Positions 1-10,414 of a stretch of DNA of 64,000 nt are shown here, piece after piece. The stretch covers positions 1 through 64,000 of the forward strand of contig NW_026971161.1 in the NCBI RefSeq assembly GCF_963678635.1, read 5' to 3'. Position numbers and translations under genes: made by a program. Source of the DNA: Symsagittifera roscoffensis (Eukaryota; Xenacoelomorpha; Acoela; Convolutidae). Numbering within the stretch: position 1 is the first letter of the stretch; every line of letters begins with the position of its first letter. Below the pieces are notes generated by a model. It saw nothing but the letters and a program-made list of their open reading frames with translations, was not told the origin of the DNA and did not search any database.

Positions 1-267
1 GACCCCCTCTGACAGAGGTGTTGAAAAAGCCAGAAAGTATTTGAAGGACAACGGTCTTCTGGCAGTGCTTTTTGATAAGGGGGTGGGGTTTTTGTGCAAT
101 AAAAAAGAGACAAGAGAAGAAACTGAAAGATTTATTACAGGCAAAACAATTAAGTGAGAGGAAGAATCTGACAGACAGCGTAATCATAAAAATTGAAAAA
201 GACATTAACAAAGAATTAATCGCCACCAAAAAAGAAGGACGAGATTAGTGAAGCGCTGTATACTACG

Positions 268-624
268 TTGAGATCAACGGGGGCGCAGCCTTCTAGGCTG
301 TATGGTTTAGCAAAAGTACACAAACAATGCACACCACTTCGTCCCGTCCTTTCTTTACCTGGTAGCACATATGACCACCTAAATAAAACATTGACAAAAA
401 AGTTTGATGAAGTCGAGGGAGCAAACATAGAAACGAACACTCAAATGGCCGGGAAGATCTTGGAGAAATCAAAATTGGACTCTCATGTGAGTGTAATCTC
501 CCTTGATGTAAAGAATTTATACAATAATGTTCTGCTTAAGGAAGCTGTTGAAATAGCCCTGAGGAGATTATATGAGTTAAACAATCCTCCGGAAACATCT
601 CGCATAACTATGAAAAACTACTAA
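268..624 (+). pseudogene. PLE reverse transcriptase fragment
   Basis: This open stretch encodes the fingers and palm start of a Penelope-type RT. It contains LYGLAKVHK, the TPLRPVLSLPGS block and motif A as SLDVKNLYNNV, where the first catalytic aspartate is present. It ends at a stop just before motif B; motif B (DGLAMGAS) follows in another frame near 683-706. It is part of a broken polyprotein and not a free-standing gene. Confidence 0.8.
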
Positions 625-727
625 TTTTGGCAGTTAGTAGGGTACACTTTAAATGCAATGGTTTGTGGTATATACAAAATGACGGTTTAGCAATGGGCGC
701 CTCCCTCAGAATAATAATGGCCAATTT

Positions 728-928
728 TTGGGTCGAAGAATACGAACATGTGTGAATGAAAGAAGTACCAAATTGACAGTGCTAAATGAGGATAACAAGG
801 AAGTATGCACTGGTTGTCAGAAAAAAGTGAAATATCAAGCTAAAGGTGTAGAATGCAAAGCTTGTTTGAATTTATACCACTTAGGGTTTGGTAACATATC
901 GGAATCCGAAATCGCAAACATCGCTTAA
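728..928 (+). pseudogene. Partial PHD finger inside the PLE RT
   Basis: A cysteine-rich segment (C..C, then VEC..C and LYH) follows RT motif B and precedes the former motif C. It matches the first half of the PHD finger in the second PLE (7771-7917). The later zinc ligands are lost to a stop near 928. Its presence at the same site in two diverged PLE copies shows the insertion is a family trait and not a local accident. Confidence 0.65.
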
Positions 929-1609
929 ACATATGGTTTTGCATGATTTGTAAAAAAAAACAACGAAACAGATTGTACTGGGAAATGAGATATAGTTTTT
1001 CATAGATATATTGCCGGCATATCTAGAACTTCCAAGGGCGACACTGTTGTAGTCCTTAAGGCTGCCACAAAATTGCTACCAAACTTGCAGTTAACCATAG
1101 AAAAACTTGGTAGAAACGGTAATTTGACCTTTTTGGATTTAAATGTCAACGTGGACTCAAGAAAAAAAATCACATGTGGGTGCTACCAAAAACCTATTGA
1201 TACCGGCACCATTCTGAACTTTAGAGTTTAGAGGCTGCGCACTTTTGCAGTACAAAAGAAACTTTTTTGAAGGAGGGTCCATAGGGTTTTCAGAAGTACC
1301 TCAACATGGGAAATTTTTGACATGGCATTGGTAGAAGAACGGTTACAATGGGTTGAAAATCAATATCCGAAGAATTGATTGGACAGTGTAAGGTTTGAAA
1401 CTCTTACCAAGATCATTGAGGGAAGAAAAATTTAGAGGTGACGGCATCAGAACCGAGAAATGATAATTGTACACGATATTGTAACCTGTTAATTGTTTTT
1501 TAGATAGCATTTTGTGAATAGACGTATTCTACAAAGACTGGTTTTAATAATTATTCATGCTATCTATTTAAAGTTTAGAAGTGACGGCATCAGAACCTAG
1601 AAACGATAA

Positions 1610-2100
1610 ATGGTTGAGATATTCACACCCCCGTTTTGCAATGCAAAATTGAGGCAATCCATCTCAACTATTAGCTGCAATGGTTCAGCAAAATTCCGGG
1701 GCGCAATTAATTTTACAACAAGAAAATTGAAAACTTGCATGCCATCTCTCAAAACTTTCTTTGCTCGTGAACTGAGATCCAAAGTGGTGTATAACTTTTT
1801 GTAGTGGATGTTATTCCACATATGTCGGTCAGACAGTCCGACCTTTAGCCATGAGGGTCGATGAACACCGCAAAGGGGACTCCCCAGTAGGAAAATTTTT
1901 GTTAGAATGAAATAAGGAGGAGAATTCAGAGAGTATAGACCAAACAGCCAACACTCAGAAGCTATGCACACTAGAAGTTTTGCATTTTTGGAGGGAGTGG
2001 TCGAGAATCAACACACGTGATGTTAACAGGAGCCGGGAATTAACACTAAAATCGTATTCCATGAATAACATGGCCAAAACTCAAAAAAGTGACTTGTCAG
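1610..2100 (+). pseudogene. GIY-YIG endonuclease remnant of PLE copy 1
   Basis: The region keeps the TTRKLKTC.PSLK lead-in, the VVY start of the nuclease, the STYVGQTVR core and a DEHRKGDSPVG stretch, spread over at least two frames. This is the Penelope C-terminal nuclease, which nicks target DNA in intact elements. The frame breaks make it nonfunctional. The tail ends close to 2070-2110. Confidence 0.7.
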
Positions 2101-2206
2101 ATTTGGAAAATTTTCTCAAATCGAAGTTTTATAACAATGAAACAACAAAGAATAAAAAATTAAAAAATCTGAGAATTTACAGGAAACTTTTACTAATGAT
2201 TACGCA

Positions 2207-2906
2207 TGTAACAGTCGCCTACTTAAGTCTCTAATGAGGTTAAAGAAAAATAGGCCCTATAACCATTGGCTGAAAAGTCAGAGACACTATCTCTTGTGTT
2301 TTTCCACCTCAAGCAGTCGGAGCCAATTCGGTTCACTTGCGACATGAGACTAAGAACGTGTTACAGCTTAAAAGCTACTAGCAAAAAACCACACCCCCAC
2401 CCCTATCTAGAAATAAAGAACGCCCCCATGCTCAGGTCTCAAAATACCTAAAACACGCGAACGCCGTTAAAAACAGGGTGGGAATTTTGTGTACACAGTT
2501 ACTTTTTATTAGACAGTGGACCTTTGATCCATTTCAGATGGATCAACCTAAAACTCTCCCTAACTCAACACAACAACAAAAAATACAATCAAGAAAGTTA
2601 AATTGGGTACTTAAATACCCACACGACCTCTAGAATTGACTAACTAAATCATAAAAGAGCTCTTGAATTAATCCGGTAATCAAGTTTAACTCAAGAAGTT
2701 TGAAATTAACAAGTTTTACCTCAAGGCACAAGTTTTCTGTTGGGACCATTGGGCAGCTTCAGCTGTCCACTTTTCCACTGAACTTTCACTCTGGTCCACA
2801 CGATCTCCTTCTCTATTTGTTCTCGGTCACTCTCGATCCTTTGCTCAGACTAAGACAGCTCCACGTTGCTCAAGGTCAAAATTCCAAATATGACCGACTG
2901 GAACAG
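2207..2906 (-). repeat. LTR fragment of the giant gypsy-type family, inverted
   Basis: Read on the minus strand, this starts near a CCAGTCGGTCAT motif and ends in GACTGTTACA. It matches the LTRs at 13411-14306 and 38170-39063. It is shorter than the roughly 890-bp full copies because about 200 bases are missing near its 5' end. No internal element sequence is attached, so it is a solo or broken LTR. Divergence by eye is greater than between the other copies, so it is older. Confidence 0.75.
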
Positions 2907-3293
2907 TAATTTATTATGCATTACAGTTATTTAAATTTGATCGGTCAAAAAAATTTTGGAGCATTTTTGATTCTCATTTTCTCAGATATTTGATTTTTTT
3001 TGAATTGACAAGAAAATTGACAGAAAGCCTGATTGTTGTGATAAACTTATTAAATAGAATTTTTTTTTGATGTTTGTGCCTTTTGTGGAGCGCCCTCTGA
3101 GGTATTTTAGAGACATGTCTGTCAAATGACTTTCTGTGGGGAGGTGGGAAACCGGAACTGACGTGAAGTGTCTGGTGGTGCACTGCTGGACCTACTTTTT
3201 TTGATTTTTGATTTTTGTAATAAAATTATTTAATTGTCTTTTATTTTTTTTAGTTGCTGATTTATAAACTTGCCACTAACAGCTTAGCATGGA
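2907..3293. other. No recognisable feature
   Basis: AT-rich sequence with long T runs lies between the LTR fragment and the LINE-like element. I see no coding motif, no terminal repeats and no match to the other repeats here. Part of it may be the 5' untranslated region of the LINE-like element that starts near 3294. Confidence 0.5.
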
Positions 3294-3581
3294 ATGAGGA
3301 AAAACAACAAAGAGTGTACAAGCAAAGATTGCTTAAAACCTTCAGGACTGATAAGTTGGATTATATGTGATTGTTGTTCTAGTTGGTATCATATCAGTTG
3401 TGTAAATATTTTTCTTAGCGACTCTAAGAAAACCCAATGGTTTCAGTGTGCTTTATGTAGAAGATGTTACAAAAAGGTTAATTTTTTTAACGTCGTTCTT
3501 GCTTTTTTGGAGCAACCGAAAAGAAGTGGACGCAAACCAGAAGTGGATGCGAACCATAAGCATGAATTCTTTGATAAATAA
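3294..3581 (+). pseudogene. PHD-finger N-terminal ORF of a LINE-like element
   Basis: The 95-residue frame carries a PHD-type zinc finger with ligands at about C8, C13, C25, C28, H33, C36, C52 and C55, and the usual tryptophan before the last pair. PHD fingers normally bind histone H3 tails, so a chromatin-targeting role is plausible by analogy. It lies directly upstream of RT sequence in the same orientation and was probably the N-terminus of the same polyprotein. The frame closes before the RT begins, and 3582-3776 is a decayed linker. Confidence 0.6.
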
Positions 3582-3776
3582 AAAAAATTGGAGCAAATGA
3601 CGTGCCACTTCCAAAACCTCATCCCCAAGTTCCAAGCCCGCCTCTGAGTGACCTCGAGCAGAGAATAAATTTAAAAAAGTAGTAAGCTCGATGAAGGAAA
3701 TGTAAAGGCAGGAATAAGGCTTGCTGCTTCGGATTACAAAGTTGCTCCTTTTTCAACTGATAACTATTAAAAATAG

Positions 3777-5529
3777 TTGTCTAAGGACCCTCAGCTAGCC
3801 AAAATTGCAGCTCCAAATCCAGAAAATTTAGATAGTTTTTTCGTAACCGATTTCGACCTATACAAAGCGATAATGTCCTTTCCGAATGGATCAGCAGCAG
3901 GTCCAGATAAAACAGTTCCTCAATTTCTTAAAGATCTTGTTAGTAAGTCAAATGGCAGTGCAGGACTTAATTTTCTGAAATCGCTTACTAAGCTGATAAA
4001 CCTCATTGGAGATGGCAAAATACCCAAACCCCTATGACCATTCTTTTTTGCGCAATTTTTATTGCCCTCGTAAAGATAGACGGAGTGTTGAGACCGATTG
4101 CCATAGGCAACACGCTGAGACGTATCGCGTCTAAATGCGCTGGAAGCAAGGCTCTCTCAGAGCGACAAACTTTTTTCGGAAACGTACAGGTAAGATGCGG
4201 TACCAAACGAGGAGCAGAAATAGCTGCACACACGTTTCGATGCCTAATTGAACGCGACGACAATCCAAAAAGTACTGTTCTTTTAAAAATAGACTTTAAG
4301 AATGCCTTTAACTCTCTAAATAGAGAAACAATGCTGAATCAGTTTTATTCAAATCGCCCCGAAGTATATAATTACACCCATTGCGTGTATAGTAAACCTA
4401 GTTACCTTTTTTACAGAAGCTCTGTCATAATGTCAGAAGACGGAACTCAGCAAGGTGACCCTGAATCCCCACCCTTTTTTGCGGAAATAACTCAGACGCT
4501 AGTCAAAAATTTGGAGTCGAAAAATAACATCTGGTATTTAGATGATGGAAATTTATCCGACGACTATAAGGTAGTACTCCGGGACATTAAAAGCATTCTG
4601 AAATCGGAACAGTTTTACGGCCTGAGTTTGAACACTGAGACGTGCGAATTTTGTTTTTTGGGACCGACTACAAGTACACAGTATAGTTCAATTTTAACAC
4701 ATTTTGGAAATAATAAAAATAAAAAAAAAAGAATAAATCGTCATTATAGGATCTCCAATCGGCGAACTTTGCCGAAAAGAATTGCTCGACAACAAAATTA
4801 AGGAGCTTGAAAAAATCTCGGTTGTCATTGACAAACTAGACGCCCATCATGATTTTCTACCTCCTGAAAAATTGCTTAAGCATGCGAAAACTCCTAGATT
4901 TTTTGCGTACGAGCCCTTGCTTTTTGCAAAATGATTTTTTGGAACGCTACGACAAATTCCTAAGAAACTCGTTATGCAAGGTCACTAATGTGAAAATGGA
5001 TGATAACCAGTTTTTACAAGCAGTTCTCCCGGCAGCCAAAGGTGGCTTGGGCGTTTCTTCCGCTCGTCTACTCGCTTTACCCGCTTTCTTAGCCTCATCA
5101 GCAGGAGCAAAAAATGCCTTGAGCGAAATCTTTGGTTTAGAGCATGTGGATAGAGCCTATGATGATGCGCTTAAACGGTGGTTCGAACTTGGAAAAATTG
5201 AAATGGCTCCGGAAAATAAAATCCAAAAACATTGGACAGAGCCAATTTTTGATAGCGAAATTGCAGACTTGATTTTACGTCTCAAACCAACGGACGATAA
5301 AGGATTCAACGCGTTCCGAGATAAATTTGACTCCCATTGGTTGAACGTCATCCTGTTCAAAAATTTAAGGTTAAAACTGTCGAACCAACAACTCAGAATT
5401 GTAATAGGACTTCGATTAGGCTCAAAAATATGCGACCGGCATAAATGCGTGTGCGTAAAAGGCTTTACTGAGGATGGTTGGCATGGTCTTGCTTGCCTCA
5501 AAAGTGCAGGGAGATTCTCTAGGCATTGA
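3777..5529 (+). pseudogene. Non-LTR reverse transcriptase, broken
   Basis: Three consecutive frames (3777-4037, 4034-4801, 4849-5529) together form one RT. Visible motifs are SAAGPD early on, LRPIAIGNTLRR, motif A as LLKIDFKNAFNSL near 4282, motif B as GTQQGDP near 4441, and motif C as WYLDDG near 4532, with both catalytic aspartates kept. After the palm come the thumb and a connecting region ending in a GWHGLACLKSAGRFSRH block with cysteine and histidine. Two frame breaks and a terminal stop make it a pseudogene. The motif style is LINE-like, not gypsy and not Penelope. Confidence 0.8.
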
Positions 5530-5970
5530 AATCTGAATGCCCTTAAAAAGCAGAGTCTATCTTCTACTCTGATTCCGTCTGTTTTAGAACCACGACACCT
5601 CTACAGGACCGGTCAGAAGCGACCAGACGGTTTGACGCTCGTTCCATGGGCTGTTGGTAAGCAGCTCTTGTGGGTTGTAACGGTAGTAGACTCCTTAGAT
5701 CCTTGTAGGATTATTGCCGGGTCTGTTTGTAACACTGGTACGGCTGCCGTTGAAGCGGAGGAATGAAAAAAATGACAGGTATAAAGATCGTGTAGATGAT
5801 GGATATCTTTTTCAACCGCTAGTTTTTGAGATTCAGGGAGCGACCGGCCCCAGCACAGAATTTTTTTTTTGAGCAAGCTTTGTAAGAACCTAAGCATATG
5901 CACTGAGGAACCTTTTTAAAACAGAGAATCTCCCTGGCAATACAGATTGCGAACGCGTGTTCTTATTGAA
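5530..5970 (+). pseudogene. Restriction-like endonuclease end of the LINE-like element
   Basis: Directly in frame after the stop at 5527-5529 comes KRPDGLTLVPW, then LLWVVTVVDSLD, ending at a stop at 5764-5766. The PD...(D)VT layout resembles the restriction-like endonuclease at the C-terminus of early-branching LINEs. From memory of related proteins I expect a D where WVVT has its first V, so one catalytic acid may be lost. A second frame continues with YLFQPLVFEIQGATGP and FLKQRISLAIQ near 5910-5955, the conserved end of this protein family. Confidence 0.55.
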
Positions 5971-6049
5971 GAAATGTAACCCGTGTCGATTTTAATTGAA
6001 AAGGACTTCAACACTTGTCATCTTCTTTCATCATTATCTTTTACATCTA

Positions 6050-6437
6050 AATATTTTGAGAATGCGTTAAAATTGTAAAGTCAAACAATTGTTTTCGCGC
6101 ATTTTGTGCATCTTCTGGTTTTAAAAATTCTAAACTATCTGCACAAAATGATCAAATATTATAAAAAGTGTCATACACATTATTATTTCAAAATTTAAAA
6201 AACTCAACCAATCAAAACTTTACAAATATTACGTATTTATATTAATGTGTTAAATAATGTATTAATTATTATGTAACAATTTTTAAAGTTTTTGTTACAA
6301 ATTTCTGAGAGTTTCAACCTTTTTTGTTTTTAAAATTTCGTTTTGTCGCGAATTTTTATGCTAACATGTAAGTTATTCCAAAGTTTTTTTTGTTTTAGCC
6401 AGAAATTTTCGATTCTCGAACTATAGCCTTAGTCGTA
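6050..6437 (-). repeat. PLE terminal repeat, inverted copy left of PLE 2
   Basis: This AT-rich stretch is the reverse complement of 8889-9256. Shared landmarks are the AAGGCTATAGTTC-like start, the TGTGTATGACAC segment and the AACGCATTCTCAAAATAT end. Together the two form terminal inverted repeats of about 370-390 bp around the second PLE. By eye they are roughly 80% identical. Penelope elements are known to carry LTR-like flanks in direct or inverted orientation. Confidence 0.8.
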
Positions 6438-6547
6438 GGTTTCAAAATTTGAGGTTCAGGGTAACGGAAAATGGGGTCTTTTAAAACCAAGCGGTACACA
6501 GTTTTCAGACAAAACTTCTAAGAACGGAGATAAACAAGGCAAGAACA

Positions 6548-8148
6548 GATGAGAAAAACGTTGAAGTCAAACTAGAAAGGGCGAGAGGCGCAGTACAGAG
6601 GGGTGTAGATGAGAATTTTTGGCCTTCGTTAATTAAAGACTTAAGTCTTAGGGGACAAAGACAAACAACAACAGTCAAAGAGACCCATCAGAAGAAGCTG
6701 AGGAAACTATCAGAAAGGCAAGACCGCTCTCTAGGGAAGCAAGGTGAGGGTTCGGTAAGAGCTCTTGATGATGTTGAATTAGCAAATTGGGTACAACAAT
6801 TGTTGGCATTAGGGCCGGAACATCGCATCAGGGATAAATTTAACGAGACACACTTTCTCGCCGACATTGACATCTTTCTATCAGATCTCAAAAATCGTAA
6901 AGTCGCCGGGGAGGCCCTTTGTGAGATCGAAGCTGAGGCAAAAGCCTATGCTAAAAGGGTAAAAAAACACCATCTGATAAAGGCGTTGGGAAGGCCCGAA
7001 AGTATCTGAAGAGTAATGGATTAGTTGCGGTACCGTTTGACAAAGGCGTGGGTTTTTGTGTAATGAGTAAGGACACCTACAAGAACAAGTTGTCGGAGAC
7101 ATTAGATTCAAATCAATTCAGCAAACGTAAAGGAACAAGTGATGCGATTGTTTTGAAGATAGAAAGAGACATCAATAAAGAGTTATTGGCTATGAGGAAA
7201 AAAGACGAAATAAGTGAGAATCTGATGAGGTCTACTGGGGGCAGCCCGTCAGGCTTTATGCGTTGGCGAAAGTGCATAAAGTGATTACCCCATTAAGACC
7301 GGTCACCTCTGTGCCTGGTAACTCTTATTATAACTTGAACAAGATTCTTGCAAAATTTTTTGAGAAAATTGAGGGCGCAAACACCGAAACCAACTCACTA
7401 GATGCGAGAGAAATCTTAAAGAGCACTAACCTTGAGCCCAATGAAAATTGAAACTTTGATATCTCTAGATGTGAAGAATTTGTAAACAAATGTTCCACTG
7501 AAAGAAGCAATAGACATAGCTCTGAGAAAACTGTCTGAGCAAGATGAACCACCATCAATTGCTAGGAAAACCATGAAAAGACTGTTGAACATGGCTGTTA
7601 GTCAAGTCCATTTCAAGTGCAATGAAACATGGTACGTTCAGAAAGATGGTTTGGCAATGGGGGCATCTCTTGCCGTTATTTTAGCAAATCTTTGGCTGAA
7701 GCAGTACGAAACTGCACTCTCGAGGAATATACCCGAAATGTTTTTGCCAGAGAAAGATCTCAACAGAATATGTCTCGAGTGCAATAAGAAAGTAACGTAC
7801 AGGTCAAAAGGTGTAGAATGTGAATGCTGTTTGAACTGGTATCACGTAAAATGCGGTGATATATCAGATGATGAGTATCGAAATATAAGTGAAACCGTCT
7901 GGTACTGTAGAAAATGCATCGCAATAAGAGAGAAAAATAAGTCAGTGCAGCAAGCTAAGTTATTTCTCCGTTACGTTGACGATATAGTGAGAACAGTGAA
8001 GGGTGATCCGGGAAAAGTGCTACGGGCTGCAAGCTTACTACATGCAAATTTACAGTTCACAATAGAGACACCAAACACAAACGGAAAATGGGCATTTTTG
8101 GATTTACAAATTAGTATTGACAAAAGCAGGAAATTTAACTGTGTGTGA
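6548..8148 (+). pseudogene. PLE reverse transcriptase, broken
   Basis: The Penelope RT polymerises DNA from element RNA and in intact copies works with the GIY-YIG nuclease. Visible blocks are the N-terminal RDKFNE region, FDKGVGFCVM near 7036, AKVHKVITPLRPVTSVPG near 7263, motif A near 7460, motif B as DGLAMGAS near 7645, and motif C as RYVDD near 7972 with both aspartates. A stop replaces the tyrosine after motif A, and at least three frameshifts are present. The last open part is 7573-8148. A PHD finger separates motifs B and C. Confidence 0.85.
7771..7917 (+). other. PHD finger inserted between RT motifs B and C
   Basis: Within the open frame 7573-8148, residues 67-115 form a complete Cys4-His-Cys3 PHD finger: C67, C70, C83, C86, H91, C94, C112 and C115, with a tryptophan at residue 110 just before the last cysteine pair. 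Motif B (residues 25-32) precedes it and YVDD (134-137) follows. The frame is continuous across both junctions, so the finger is part of the RT protein. PHD domains commonly read histone H3 tails; a targeting role here is inference. Confidence 0.85.
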
Positions 8149-8346
8149 TATCAAAAACCAACAGATACAGGTACCATACTAAATTTTAGAAGCTGCGCCT
8201 CCCTTCAGTAGAAGAGAAGTGTGATTGAAGGAACTGTTCACCGGGTTTCCTTAGTACGTCAACATGGGAAGAATATGATGAAGCTATGAAAATCAACCAC
8301 GAGCAGTGGTTGGATAACCAATATCCGGAAAGTTGGTCATCGCGGA

Positions 8347-8913
8347 TTGCATCCCATGTCCTTGAAAAGATCATCAGGGAGGGCAAAAACAAAAAAGAAC
8401 ATGGCTGAGAAAAAGAAGCCCTGTGATTATAGCAATGATTCACCACCCATCTTGATGGTCCAATACTTGATGGGCTGGGGGAATCACAGTCAGACATTAG
8501 CTAAAAAATTGCGCGATATCACCAATGCGCAGATAATTTTCACGACAAGGAAATTGAAAACTTGTATACCCTCTCTAAAATCCTCCTTTTCCAGTGAATT
8601 GAAATCAAAAGTGGTGTACAGGCTTGAATGTTGTGGGTGCAAATCCATCTTTGTTGGCCAGACGGTCCGACATATCACCACAAGGATTGAGGAACACCGA
8701 AAAGAGGATACCCCAGTTGGACAGCATATAAGGCATTATGGTAGTGAGAGTGGTAAGTCTGAATTTAAACGGGAAATAATCGACCAGGCGTCCAGCAGCA
8801 TCGATTTACTCACATTAGAGGCACTGCACATTAGGAAAGAGAGACCGGCAATTAACACGCGCGATGAGTTTAGAAGTAGGGAGCTGACATTAAGACTACT
8901 GTTCCAGAATTGA
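8347..8913 (+). CDS. PLE GIY-YIG endonuclease module (copy 1 of tandem duplication)
   Basis: This 188-residue open frame is the C-terminus of the PLE protein. After a TTRKLKTCIPSLK lead-in it has VVYRLECCGCKSIFVGQT, the GIY-YIG core with an adjacent zinc-binding CCGC as is typical for Penelope nucleases, then IEEHRKED and a catalytic-type LTLEALHI glutamate. It ends LRLLFQN. The start codon shown is arbitrary, since upstream coding from about 8160 lies in another frame. It is duplicated without amino-acid change at 12230-12796. Confidence 0.8.
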   Translation: MHPMSLKRSSGRAKTKKNMAEKKKPCDYSNDSPPILMVQYLMGWGNHSQTLAKKLRDITNAQIIFTTRKLKTCIPSLKSSFSSELKSKVVYRLECCGCKSIFVGQTVRHITTRIEEHRKEDTPVGQHIRHYGSESGKSEFKREIIDQASSSIDLLTLEALHIRKERPAINTRDEFRSRELTLRLLFQN

Positions 8914-9256
8914 AAAAATCTGGCTAAAACAAAAAATTTTTGAAATAACTTACAAGTTAGCATGAAAATTAGCGACAAAACAAAATGGTTGAAACAAAGA
9001 AGGTGAAAACTCTCAGAAATTTGTGACAAAATGTTTAAAATTTTTACATAATAGTTGTTACATAATTTCAGTAAAACTTGTAAAGTTTTGACTGGTTGAT
9101 TTTTTTAAATTTTGAAATAATGATGTGTATGACACTTTTTATGATCTTTGGTCATTTTGTACTGATATATTAGAATTTTTAAAACCTGAAGATGCACGAA
9201 AATGTGCAAAAACGTTTGTTTGAATTTACAATTTTAACGCATTCTCAAAATATAGC
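8889..9256 (+). repeat. PLE terminal repeat, right side
   Basis: This repeat starts inside the last codons of the nuclease frame and runs to CATTCTCAAAATATAG. It is the partner of the inverted copy at 6050-6437. Its first about 235 bases recur directly at 9261-9528, so the right flank of the element is a tandem of a complete and a partial unit. Confidence 0.8.
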
Positions 9257-9260
9257 CTCA

Positions 9261-9528
9261 GTGTCGAGTTTAGAAGTAGGGAGCTGACACTAAGGCTATA
9301 GTTCCAGAATCAAAAAGTTCTGGCCAAAACAAAATAATTTGAAATAACCAACATGTTAAAATAAAAATTAGCAACAAAACGAAATGGTTGAAACGAAGAA
9401 GGTGAAAACTCTCAGACATTTGTGACAAAATGTTTAAAATTGTTACATAATAGTTGTTACATAATTTCAGTAAAACTTGTAGAGTTTTGACTGGTTGATT
9501 TTTTTTAAATTTTGAAATAATGATGTTT
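9261..9528 (+). repeat. Second, partial PLE terminal repeat
   Basis: This is a direct repeat of about 8865-9122. It starts at the GAGTTTAGAAGTAGGGAGCTGACA segment and is cut at AATAATGATG by the LTR at 9529. The missing remainder of the repeat reappears after the giant element, at 39064-39190, which fixes the insertion point of that element. Confidence 0.8.
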
Positions 9529-10414
9529 TGCCAGTCGGTCATAATTGGAAGTTTGACCTTGAACAATGCGAATAACATACTTTTTGGGTAAAACGGAAAT
9601 TTTCAAAAATTCGAATTGGACATGACATGCTCAGGTTTCTCACGACAACTGAAAATATCAGAAAAATAAGATCAGAATGACCGAATTACAATCGCGGGAA
9701 AGTGGTCAAATTTAGCAGCGGGAAATTGCTACTCGCAATTTCCGACACTTAATCTAAAGAGAGTAGAGCTGTCTTATTCGTGACAGAAAGTAATCGCGAG
9801 CTAAAGAACATCGACATTCAGTTAGACCAGAGTGAGCCTTCAGTGGAAAAGTAGACAATCGACGTCTCCCAATGGTCCAGACCAAAAACTCAATTTTCAA
9901 GCTAAAACTTGTTCGATTAGAACTTATTGAATCAAACTTAGTTCCCCAATTATTCTCAAGTTGCTTAATAATTTTGTTACCCCAATTCGCGAGTGTGCTG
10001 GTATGTAAGTACCCAAATTAGTTTTCTTGAGTGTGTTTTATGATTGTTATGTTGAGGTAAGGAGAGCTTTAAGTTGATCCATCTGAAATGGATCAAAGTT
10101 CCACTGTCTAATAAAAAGTAAGTATGCGGACTGTTCCGACCTTGTTTTTAACGGCAATCGCGTATTTTGGGTATCTTGAGATCTAAGTATGGGGACGTTC
10201 TTATTTTCTAGAGTGTGGGGCGGGGGGGGGGGGGTGTTGGTAGTGGCGTTTAAGTTGTAACGGGTTTTTAGTCTCATGCCGCAAGTGAACGGAATTGGCT
10301 CCGACTGTTCGTGGTGGAAAAACATAAGAGATAGTGTCCCTGACTCTTGAGCCAATGGTTTTAGGGCCTATTTTTCTTTAACCTCATATGTGACGCCAGT
10401 AGGCGACTCTTACA
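9529..10414 (+). repeat. LTR of the giant gypsy-type element (duplicated 5' LTR)
   Basis: This 886-bp copy starts TGCCAGTCGG and ends GACTCTTACA. It is nearly identical to the LTR at 13411-14306 and is about 93% identical by eye to that at 38170-39063. It holds an AATAAA signal near 10110 and a G run near 10220. It exists because the 3.9-kb tandem duplication copied the 5' LTR together with its flanks. Confidence 0.85.

Larger units (their letters stand above)
1..2110 (+). mobile_element. Decayed Penelope-like element, copy 1
   Basis: This is a degraded Penelope-like retroelement that enters the window already inside its reverse transcriptase. In order one sees the conserved N-terminal RT block (a VEKARKYLKDNG-like string near position 20), RT palm sequence, a partial PHD finger, a post-palm block ending in QKP.DTGTILNF near 1180-1220, and a GIY-YIG remnant with YVGQT near 1820 that ends in a NTRD..RSRELTLK tail near 2010-2050. 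Stops and frameshifts are scattered throughout. The motif C position that should read YVDD reads YIAG near 1000, so the RT is dead. The order of parts matches the second PLE at 6480-8913. Confidence 0.85.
6480..8913 (+). mobile_element. Penelope-like element, copy 2 (near full length, broken)
   Basis: This is a PLE with N-terminal region, RT, an internal PHD finger and a C-terminal GIY-YIG nuclease. A continuous frame begins by 6548 and runs to 7009 with the GPEHRIRDKFNE..FLADID block. The RT then continues in shifted frames at 7048-7284, 7263-7451 and from 7452 on. Motif A reads LISLDVKNL followed by a stop codon, and further breaks lie near 8148 and 8400. It is flanked on the left by an inverted terminal repeat (6050-6437) and on the right by direct ones (8889-9256, 9261-9528). 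Confidence 0.88.
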
